The position numbers were made by a program, and so were the translations under genes. 6,468 nucleotides of DNA. Source: CAYLZN01 sp964387935. Its GTDB lineage: Bacteria > Acidobacteriota > Vicinamibacteria > Vicinamibacterales > JAFNAJ01. The notes beneath the pieces were generated by a model. It worked only from the letters and a program-made list of their open reading frames with translations, was not told the origin of the DNA and did no database searches. Shown here piece by piece: positions 1 through 5,223 of this stretch (position 1 is the first letter of the stretch; each line of letters opens with the position of its first letter). The DNA lies in the NCBI GenBank assembly GCA_964387935.1, contig CAYLZN010000330.1:1-6468 (forward strand). The letters are read 5' to 3'.

Positions 1-675
1 GTCTTCGTCCCGACGAAGAACCTCGAGGCCGCGCAGGCGAAGGTCGCCGAGTGGCACGCGATCGTGGTCAACGAGCTGAAGACCGTGGAACCGGACCGGG
101 CGATCACGGCCACGAAGGCCAAGACCCGCAAGGGCCTGGTGCTGAAGAAGAAACTGCAGAAGCAGATCCTCCAGGTGCTCAGCGCCCTGCCGCACGGGGT
201 GATGAAGATGAGCGCCGACATCCCCGGGCTGGTCGAGACGTCGACCAACGTCGCCGTCGTCACGGTGGCCGGCAGGACGAAGAAGACCCTCTCGGTGGCC
301 ACCAGCCAGCGCAGCTCGGTGGCGTCGGAGATCCGCGAGATCGCGCAGACGGTCCGCACGATCTTCGAGATGGGCGGAGCGGATGTGACGCAGGGCGACG
401 GCTATCCGGGCTGGCAGCCCAACATCGACTCGCCGATCCTCAAGACGGCCAAGGCGTCCTACAAGCGGCTGTTCAAGAAGGAACCCGAGGTGAAGGCCGT
501 GCACGCCGGCCTGGAGTGCGGCATCATCGGCGAGAAGTACCCGGGCATGGACATGGTGTCGTTCGGGCCGACACTCGAGGGCGTCCACTCACCCGACGAG
601 AAGATCCACATCGACACGGTGCCGAAGTTCTACCAGTTCCTGCTCGGCATCCTCGACGACGTGTCGAAGAAGTAG
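1..675 (+). CDS. pepD: Cytosolic beta-alanyl/Xaa-His dipeptidase (M20C family), C-terminal part
   Basis: This gene is cut by the left edge of the window; 224 C-terminal residues are present in frame 1, ending at TAG 673-675. The family is a zinc-dependent cytosolic dipeptidase that splits unspecific dipeptides, including carnosine-like Xaa-His, in peptide catabolism. The evidence is the lid-domain stretch encoded around 190-264 (PHGV..MS..IPGLVETSTNVAVV), the HAGLECG motif at 502-522, and the signature YPGMDMVSFGPT followed by HSPDEK, whose His (586-588) matches the C-terminal metal ligand of PepD. E. coli PepD is about 485 residues, so roughly the first 260, with the other metal ligands, lie outside the window. 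It converges on the OPT transporter gene, a functional match (peptide uptake and hydrolysis) but not an operon. An internal GTG at 64 is not a believable start, because the same frame reads through with family-like sequence from base 1. No frameshift is seen. The family call is firm; substrate preference is inferred. Confidence 0.92.
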   Translation, partial: VFVPTKNLEAAQAKVAEWHAIVVNELKTVEPDRAITATKAKTRKGLVLKKKLQKQILQVLSALPHGVMKMSADIPGLVETSTNVAVVTVAGRTKKTLSVATSQRSSVASEIREIAQTVRTIFEMGGADVTQGDGYPGWQPNIDSPILKTAKASYKRLFKKEPEVKAVHAGLECGIIGEKYPGMDMVSFGPTLEGVHSPDEKIHIDTVPKFYQFLLGILDDVSKK

Positions 676-680
676 CGGAT

Positions 681-706
681 CAGTTTCCAGTTTCCAGTTT
701 CCAGTT
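681..706. repeat. Heptanucleotide tandem repeat, unit CAGTTTC, about 3.7 copies
   Basis: Three perfect copies of the 7-mer CAGTTTC (681-687, 688-694, 695-701) are followed by a partial CAGTT (702-706). It begins six bases after the dipeptidase stop codon. It is AT-richer than its surroundings and read in any frame gives no plausible protein. On the minus strand it lies just beyond the hairpin at 714-751. Function is unknown; slippage-generated repeats of this size are common between genes in some bacterial groups. Confidence 0.9.
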
Positions 707-751
707 CAAACAAGACGGGCACGCGGAGCCATCGGGTTCCGCGTGCCCGTC
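704..751 (-). terminator. Long GC-rich hairpin, probable terminator of the OPT transporter gene
   Basis: Bases 714-727 are perfectly complementary to 738-751 (14 bp). The stem extends by one G-U and two G-C pairs to a 4-base loop at 731-734. Read on the minus strand, the hairpin starts 47 bases after the transporter stop codon and is followed by the T-rich run TTGTTTG (710-704), which suits an intrinsic terminator in that direction. On the plus strand no T-run follows, so termination of the dipeptidase gene is less sure. An alternative outer arm exists: 711-718 (CAAGACGG) can also pair with 753-760 (CCGTCTTG), giving a second register with a 6-base bulge. Confidence 0.7.
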
Positions 752-769
752 GCCGTCTTGGGCCCGGCC

Positions 770-797
770 GTACGCCGTACGTCGTACGCCGTACGCC
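770..797. repeat. Heptanucleotide tandem repeat, unit GTACGCC, four copies
   Basis: Four consecutive 7-mers (770-776, 777-783, 784-790, 791-797) read GTACGCC, GTACGTC, GTACGCC, GTACGCC, so only one base differs. The palindrome CGTACG recurs exactly every 7 bases (769, 776, 783, 790), so any two copies could pair with each other in RNA or single-stranded DNA. The array abuts the transporter stop codon (799-801) and would be the first part of that gene's 3' untranslated region. Its sequence differs from the CAGTTTC array 64 bases away, but the period is the same. Confidence 0.9.
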
Positions 798-798
798 C

Positions 799-2874
799 TT
801 ACATCACCGCCGTCGGAGGCGCCGGTTCGTCCGGTGCGCCTGCCTTGGAGAGCGGCACGTAGATCAGGTACGCCGCCAGGATGACTGCGAACACGATGGC
901 CATAGGGCTCGCCAGCGGCCACGTGATGCTCCAGAAGCTGTTGCGGAAGAAGACCACCGCCGCCACGAACAGCCCCATCAGCGCTTCGCCGGCGATCAGG
1001 CCGGAGGCGACCAGCACGCCGGTGTTCTCCACGCGCGCCGACTGCGCGGCGTTGTAGCCGCGCGCCTTCACCTGGCGGTCCACGTAGCCGCGGATCATGC
1101 CGCCCACGAAGATCGCGAACGTCGTCTCGAGCGGCAGGTACATGCCGACTGCGAACAACATCGGGCTCCGCACCTGGATCAGAATGAGGGAGATCCCCAT
1201 CGCGATGCCGACGACGACGAGGGGCCACGCCATCTCACCGCCGACGATGCCCTGCGCGAGGGTCGCCATCAGACCCGCCTGGGGCGCCGAGAGCGCGCGA
1301 TCGCCGAAGCCCGTCCCGCCTTGCGCGATGTTGGAGAAGTGGAGCACGTAGAGCGGGAAGAACAGCAGCGCGCCAGACACGATGACGCCGATGAGATCCC
1401 CCACCTGCATGCGCCACGGGGTGCCGCCCAGGATGTGCCCGACCTTGAGGTCCTGGAGCATCTCGCCGGCCACCGCCGACGACACGCACACCACGGCCGC
1501 GACGCCGAGCACCGCCGCCACGCCCTGTCTCCCGGTCGCGCCGACGGTCACCATGACGAGCGCGGCGATGATCAGCGTGGCGAGCGTCAGGCCGGAAATC
1601 GGGTTGTTCGACGACCCGATCATGCCGACCAGGTTCCCCGACACCGCGGCGAAGAAGAACCCGGCGATGAGCATGACGATCGCCGCGAACATCGCCGGCC
1701 CGAGCGCCCCGGTGAAGAAGTTGTAGATGGCGATCATCAGGACGAACGTCGCGGCGATCCCCATGAGGACGACCTTGAAGTTCAGGTCCCGCTCGGTGCG
1801 GTCGGTCGCCTCGGCGGCCCCGGCGGACTTCTTGAGGTCCGCCACCCCGCGCTTGATGCCGATCGCGAGGTTCTTCCGCATCCGGTACAGGGTGAACGAG
1901 GCACCGACCAGCATCCCCCCGACCGCGATGGGCCGCACCACGAACCGCCACAGCGCATTGGCGAGCGCCACCCAGGTCTCCTCGGCGCCGGGTTCCATGC
2001 CCCGCGACGCGGCGAAGTCGCTCATCAGCGACGGCCCGAGGAAGAAGACGAGCAGCGGCACGAACAGGCCCCATGCCAGGAGGCCGCCCGCGAAGTTCAG
2101 GGACCCAAGGATGGGCCCGATGATGTACCCCACGCCGACGTAGGCCGGACTCACCGCCGGCGCGGAGATCACCGACGTGCCGCCCGCCTTCACCGCGTAG
2201 TCGGTGGGCCGGAACCCCAGCCGCACCAGGCTGCGCCCCATTTCTCCGACGTGCACCACGAAGTCGTTGGACGCCGCGAAGATGCGCAACTGCGCCAGGA
2301 ACTGGATGACGGCCCCCACGCCCATCGCCTTGAACAGCTGCCCGGCCGCTTCGGACCCGCGCTGGCCGGCCTTGTGGATCTCACTGGCCGCCACCGACTC
2401 TGGAAACGGCAGTTCCCGGTCCTCCACCATCACCCGCCGCAGCACCGTCACGAACATGATCCCGAGGATGCCGCCGACGATCATGAGCGCGGACGCCGTC
2501 AGGTAGTCCTTGACGGTGTCGAAGCTCCAGAGGTGCAGGATGACGAACGCAGGCAACGTGAAGATGGCGCCGGCGGCGACCGACTCGCCAATCGATCCGA
2601 CCGTGCGCGCGTAGTTCTCTTCGAGGATGTTCCCCTTGAAGAGCCGCAGCACCGCCATGCTGATGACCGCGGCCGGATAGGTGGCCGCGATGGTCATTCC
2701 CGCCCGAAGCCCCAGATAGGCGTTGGCGGCTCCCAGGATGACGCTCATCAGGAGGCCCAGGATGAGGGCCCGCATGGTGGACTCGGGAAGCGTGGTGGAT
2801 GCCGGGACGAAGGGCTGGAACGCCTGGCCCTTCGTGTCCGACGTGTCCTTGCGTGGAGAAGGGGTGGCTGCCAT
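799..2874 (-). CDS. OPT-family oligopeptide transporter
   Basis: This is a 691-residue polytopic inner-membrane protein of the OPT superfamily, whose bacterial members import oligopeptides (plant YSL relatives carry metal chelates), probably driven by ion gradients. The length is normal for the prokaryotic branch. After a polar N-terminus (residues 1-32) comes the family opening: a helix at about 34-52 leading to AYLGLRAGMTIAATYPAAV (52-70). Later landmarks are GSSNNPISG (420-428), LQDLKVGHILGGTPWRMQVG (473-492), VRSPMLFAVGMYLPLETTF (568-586) and the C-terminal NTGVLVASGLIAGEA (617-631). Many hydrophobic helices are evident, with a charged cytoplasmic-type loop near 331-367. The start at ATG 2872-2874 has no Shine-Dalgarno sequence; starting later at Met34 would remove the conserved lead-in FQPFVPA. 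The gene is divergent from an exported protein and convergent with the pepD-like dipeptidase, suggesting peptide use. Family call is firm; the transported substrate cannot be read from sequence. Confidence 0.93.
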   Translation of the reverse strand: MAATPSPRKDTSDTKGQAFQPFVPASTTLPESTMRALILGLLMSVILGAANAYLGLRAGMTIAATYPAAVISMAVLRLFKGNILEENYARTVGSIGESVAAGAIFTLPAFVILHLWSFDTVKDYLTASALMIVGGILGIMFVTVLRRVMVEDRELPFPESVAASEIHKAGQRGSEAAGQLFKAMGVGAVIQFLAQLRIFAASNDFVVHVGEMGRSLVRLGFRPTDYAVKAGGTSVISAPAVSPAYVGVGYIIGPILGSLNFAGGLLAWGLFVPLLVFFLGPSLMSDFAASRGMEPGAEETWVALANALWRFVVRPIAVGGMLVGASFTLYRMRKNLAIGIKRGVADLKKSAGAAEATDRTERDLNFKVVLMGIAATFVLMIAIYNFFTGALGPAMFAAIVMLIAGFFFAAVSGNLVGMIGSSNNPISGLTLATLIIAALVMVTVGATGRQGVAAVLGVAAVVCVSSAVAGEMLQDLKVGHILGGTPWRMQVGDLIGVIVSGALLFFPLYVLHFSNIAQGGTGFGDRALSAPQAGLMATLAQGIVGGEMAWPLVVVGIAMGISLILIQVRSPMLFAVGMYLPLETTFAIFVGGMIRGYVDRQVKARGYNAAQSARVENTGVLVASGLIAGEALMGLFVAAVVFFRNSFWSITWPLASPMAIVFAVILAAYLIYVPLSKAGAPDEPAPPTAVM

Positions 2875-2883
2875 AGCGCGGGC

Positions 2884-2889
2884 ATCTTA
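2884..2889 (-). promoter_or_regulatory. Possible leaderless promoter -10 (TAAGAT) for the OPT transporter
   Basis: On the minus strand the sequence TGcTAAGAT places an extended -10-like element (TGn plus TAAGAT, 4 of 6 matches to TATAAT and a TANNNT match) with 9 bases between it and the ATG at 2874. Transcription would then begin within about three bases of the start codon. This agrees with the absence of a Shine-Dalgarno sequence. No -35 consensus is visible. It is a weak call based on motif and position only. Confidence 0.35.
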
Positions 2890-2920
2890 GCACGGGGCCG
2901 CATGGCGTCCGCTGCTGCGA

Positions 2921-2926
2921 TAAGCT
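2921..2926 (+). promoter_or_regulatory. Possible leaderless promoter -10 (TAAGCT) for the exported protein gene
   Basis: TAAGCT fits TANNNT and sits 7 bases before the ATG at 2934, the second of two in-frame starts (2928 and 2934). Neither start has a Shine-Dalgarno sequence. If this is the -10, the transcript would begin at or near 2933-2934 and the protein would start MSLLRW. There is no -35 match. The mirrored arrangement with the TAAGAT element on the opposite strand makes this worth noting, but one hexamer is weak evidence. Confidence 0.25.
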
Positions 2927-2927
2927 G

Positions 2928-4121
2928 ATGGCCATGAGCCTGCTCCGGTGGATCACAGCGGGCGATGCCAGGGCCTCGATGCTGCCCCTCGCGCTGCTCC
3001 TCCTGCTGGCAGGAGGGGACCATGCCGCCGGGCAGGGACGGACGGCGGCCGCTCGCCTCGTGGCCACCACCGTGGGGGCCTTGCGCACGTATCCCGTCTT
3101 CTTCCATGCGCAGACGGTCAGGGTCCGCGGGACCGTGCGCGTCACGGGAGGTCAGGCCAGCCTGGCACACGGCGATCATGCCGTGCTGCTCGCCGGACCT
3201 CAGGCCGACGGCCTGGCCGCAGACGAGACGACCCTCGTCGACATCACCGGCGTCTTCGCTGACGTGGGACGCCTGACGGAAGGCGACCCGCGTCTCACCG
3301 GCGTCGATGTCACCCGGCTCTCGCAGGAGCGCCTCCAGAAGCCCTGGCCCGGCGTCGGAGAACTTCCCCTGCTGCTCGTCGCCTCGACGGCGCCGGCGGA
3401 GCCCTTCCCCGCGCCCAGTCTCCGCGCCCTCGCCCTCGCGCCCGAACGGTACCTGGACACGAGGGTCACGGTCTCGGGGCGATTCCGCGGACGTAACCTG
3501 TACGGGGATCAGCCAGACGCGCCCGGCCGCAGCAACTGGGACTTCGTGTTGCAGGCGGCCGAGGCGTCGGTGTGGGTGACCGGCCTCCGCCCGCGCGGCC
3601 GTGGCTTCACGCTCGACGGGCTGTCGCGGGTCGATACGGACCGCTGGCTCGAAGTCTCTGGCCTCGTGAGACGGGACCGTCATCTCGTCATGGTGGAGGC
3701 CGCGAGTCTCCGACTCATCGAGCCTCCGCCTGCGCCGGCCCCCACCGAAGCCGTTGCGCGCGTCCCGATGACCGGGCCTCGCCCCGTGGTCGTCTTCAGC
3801 GCGCCGACGGCGGACGAGACCGACGTCCCTCCGACGACGCGGGTGCGAATTCAGTTCTCACGAGACCTGCTCCCGGCCTCGACGAAGGACCAGGTGCGCG
3901 TCAGCTACCTCGGGGCCGAGTCCACCGAACGAGGCGAGCCGCAGCCGCCCGCGATCGCCTTCACGAGTCGCTACGACGAGGGCACGCGCATGCTGGAACT
4001 GCGGTTCGCTGCCCCGCTCGAGCGGTTCCGCACGGTGCGCGTCGAACTGCTCGACGGCATCCAGGCCACCGACGGCGTGCCCCTCGTCCCATGGAGCCTT
4101 ACGTTCTCCGTTGGCGGATGA
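2928..4121 (+). CDS. Exported protein of unknown function with C-terminal SbsA-type Ig-like domain
   Basis: I do not recognise a named family for the whole 397-residue protein. The N-terminus looks like a signal peptide: basic residues Arg7 and Arg15, a hydrophobic core LPLALLLLLAGG (19-30), and possible cleavage near AAG/QG (33-37). Residues about 45-125 and 155-265 look like two related beta-rich units; each has a V-x-V-x-G strand (VRVRGTVRV; VTVSGRFRG) and later a strand ending in DITGVF or LEVSGLV, suggestive of OB-like folds. A Pro/Ala linker (about 266-285) leads to residues 286-397, which resemble the bacterial Ig-like domain Big_5/SbsA: FSAPTADETDVPPTTRVRIQF at its start, then a YDEGTRMLELRF strand, LLDGIQATDG and final WSLTFSVGG. 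This implies a periplasmic or surface role, perhaps binding or structural; no catalytic motif is seen. Start 2928 or 2934 (MSLLRW) cannot be separated. It is divergent from the OPT gene and stands alone on its strand. Confidence 0.8.
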   Translation: MAMSLLRWITAGDARASMLPLALLLLLAGGDHAAGQGRTAAARLVATTVGALRTYPVFFHAQTVRVRGTVRVTGGQASLAHGDHAVLLAGPQADGLAADETTLVDITGVFADVGRLTEGDPRLTGVDVTRLSQERLQKPWPGVGELPLLLVASTAPAEPFPAPSLRALALAPERYLDTRVTVSGRFRGRNLYGDQPDAPGRSNWDFVLQAAEASVWVTGLRPRGRGFTLDGLSRVDTDRWLEVSGLVRRDRHLVMVEAASLRLIEPPPAPAPTEAVARVPMTGPRPVVVFSAPTADETDVPPTTRVRIQFSRDLLPASTKDQVRVSYLGAESTERGEPQPPAIAFTSRYDEGTRMLELRFAAPLERFRTVRVELLDGIQATDGVPLVPWSLTFSVGG

Positions 4122-4250
4122 GCGGGGCGCGCGCTGCGCCGGCTCCCCCTCGGCCCAGGTCCGCTCGTCCGCCCCGGCGGCCGCAGCAGTGCGCAGTGCG
4201 GCGACGGGGGCGGCAGCGAACGCAGGCACCACGGGGAGGGCCTGGTGATC
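4122..4250. other. GC-rich spacer between converging genes, nothing recognised
   Basis: This is the remaining spacer between the exported-protein gene and the terminator of the CarD gene. It contains only low-complexity GC-rich sequence with short G/C hairpin potential (for example CCGCC-CC-GGCGG at 4169-4180, with a loop too short to be convincing). Open frames through it are continuations of shadow frames from the flanking genes. No coding, RNA or repeat feature is supported. Confidence 0.5.
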
Positions 4251-4287
4251 AATGAAAACGCCCGGGCCGCTGTCAGCGACCCGGGCG
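4251..4287 (-). terminator. Intrinsic terminator of the CarD-family gene
   Basis: Bases 4259-4266 (CGCCCGGG) pair perfectly with 4280-4287 (CCCGGGCG). After one mismatch, 4268-4271 pairs with 4275-4278 around a 3-base loop. On the minus strand the hairpin is followed directly by TTTTCATT (4258-4251), a U-tract. It lies 33 bases past the TAA stop of the CarD gene (4321-4323). The hairpin could also act on the plus strand for the exported-protein gene, but only a weaker ACTTTC follows there. Confidence 0.85.
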
Positions 4288-4320
4288 GGAACTTTCACGG
4301 GAGCCCTGTTCGGGGCGTGA

Positions 4321-4965
4321 TTACGACCGGGCAGCCACCCTCTTGGTGGCCACCGCCGTGCCGCCGGCGGCCGACTTGGCCATGGCCTGGGAACGCCGGG
4401 CCGTCGTCTTGACCGGAACCGCCACGACCGGCGCGGGTGGCGCCGGCGCAGGCTTGGCGATGGGACGGCTCTTGACGGCAATGCACGAGTCCAGCGCCGT
4501 GTCGACACGCTGCTCCACCTGGGGCAGCGGGTCGCGGGTCACCTCGGCGATCTCCGACACGACGAGGAACCGGGCGCGATCCAGCATTCGCTTCTCACGG
4601 AACGACAGGGTCTTGGACTTCGCCAGGAAGGTCAGGCTCTTCAGCACCTCGACGACATCGTAAAGGGAGCCGGTACGCATCCGGTCCGAGTTGTCCTTGA
4701 AACGGCCCTTCCAATTCTGCTGACTATCGATCTTGCCGTCACTCAACTGGCTGAACAGGCGGCTCACCTCGTCGCCGCCGACCGCGCATCGCAGCCCGAC
4801 GTCCGACACGTTGTTGACGGGCACCAGCACCGTCGTGTCGTTGGCCACCATGCGCAGTTGATAGAACCCGCAGGTGGTCCCCATGATCGTCTTCGTTTCG
4901 ATACGCTCGACTACGCCGAGGCCGTGATTCGGGTAGATGACCTTGTCTCCGACATTGAATGTCAC
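4321..4965 (-). CDS. CarD/CdnL-family transcriptional regulator with basic C-terminal tail
   Basis: This 214-residue protein belongs to the CarD_CdnL_TRCF family, which binds the RNA polymerase beta subunit and stabilises the open promoter complex, notably at rRNA and other housekeeping promoters. The N-terminal RNA polymerase-interacting domain (about 1-62) begins FNVGDKVIYPNHGLGVVE and includes TTVLVPVNN (44-52). The helical DNA-contacting domain (about 63-160) includes NWKGRF, whose Trp85 corresponds to the conserved wedge Trp of CarD, then MRTGSLYDVVEVLKSL (96-111) and LSFREKRMLDRARFLVVSEI (120-139). Ordinary CdnL proteins are about 160 residues; here residues 163-214 add a disordered-looking tail rich in Ala, Pro, Lys and Arg. 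I chose GTG 4963-4965 because it falls exactly at the family N-terminus, is preceded by GGGGG (4974-4970), and follows a TATAAT at 5043-5038. The same frame stays open upstream to 5217 but has no family similarity and spans the promoter. Divergent from the methyltransferase gene. Confidence 0.9.
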   Translation of the reverse strand: MTFNVGDKVIYPNHGLGVVERIETKTIMGTTCGFYQLRMVANDTTVLVPVNNVSDVGLRCAVGGDEVSRLFSQLSDGKIDSQQNWKGRFKDNSDRMRTGSLYDVVEVLKSLTFLAKSKTLSFREKRMLDRARFLVVSEIAEVTRDPLPQVEQRVDTALDSCIAVKSRPIAKPAPAPPAPVVAVPVKTTARRSQAMAKSAAGGTAVATKRVAARS

Positions 4966-5223
4966 AGGACCCCCGTCAGAATGGCTTCGTTGTGTGGACC
5001 AGCGTGCAAGGAGTGTCGCGAGACGAACAACGTCCCGATTATAGCCCAACTGGTTGCGTCCGCGGCCGGGAAATGCGCCAAAACTTGTGCTTTTGCGCCG
5101 CGGTTGCGCGGTAAAGCTCATCCATTCATCACACAAGGTGTAGCATACTAACGAGTTGCGGCAGGCTCCGCCGACCACACCCTCGTGGCGGCCTCTCGTC
5201 CGTCTGCCGCGGAGCACACGGCA
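4966..5223. promoter_or_regulatory. Divergent control region between CarD and methyltransferase genes
   Basis: This 258-bp region separates two divergent starts and is visibly richer in A/T than the genes. It holds the -10 of the CarD gene (5038-5043) and an imperfect inverted repeat, GCGC-c-AAAA (5075-5083) with TTTT-GCGC (5091-5098) around a 7-base gap, which could be an operator or a hairpin. On the plus strand CATACT (5144-5149) is a possible -10 for the methyltransferase gene, with no matching -35. No small gene is convincing; the long frame on the minus strand through here lacks any family similarity. Confidence 0.5.
5038..5043 (-). promoter_or_regulatory. Consensus -10 hexamer (TATAAT) of the CarD-family gene
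   Basis: A perfect TATAAT on the minus strand lies 72 bases upstream of the GTG start, predicting transcription from about 5031 and a leader of roughly 66 bases. No TTGACA-like -35 is found at 16-18 bp spacing (that position is GC-rich, reading GCCGCG at 17 bp). A perfect hexamer in DNA this GC-rich is unlikely by chance, and a weak -35 is typical of promoters that CarD-family proteins themselves assist; autoregulation is only an inference. Confidence 0.6.

Noticed and set aside
681..797. Repeats considered as a CRISPR array
   Set aside because: The units are only 7 bp, directly adjacent without spacers, and no cas genes are present.
51..884. 277-codon open frame on the plus strand overlapping the dipeptidase gene and the repeat spacer
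   Set aside because: Frame-shifted shadow of the dipeptidase gene; Arg/Gly/Asp-rich, and it runs through the heptad repeats and hairpin without recognisable protein features.
680..1228. 182-codon minus-strand frame through the spacer and OPT 3' end
   Set aside because: Overlaps the genuine transporter frame on the same strand and has antisense-like composition; no start context or domain.
1321..2928. 535-codon open frame on the plus strand opposite the OPT gene
   Set aside because: Its product is a monotonous Arg/His/Asp/Glu/Gly-rich string with no domain, as expected from the antisense of a GC-rich membrane-protein gene; the opposite strand is a convincing OPT transporter.
2748..3683. 311-codon minus-strand frame opposite the exported protein gene
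   Set aside because: Overlaps the OPT 5' end in a different frame and the antisense of a signal-peptide-bearing gene; composition is that of a GC-rich shadow frame.
3858..4508. 216-codon minus-strand frame bridging the exported protein and CarD genes
   Set aside because: Crosses the CarD stop codon and its terminator in another frame and overlaps both real genes; Arg/Pro-rich shadow.
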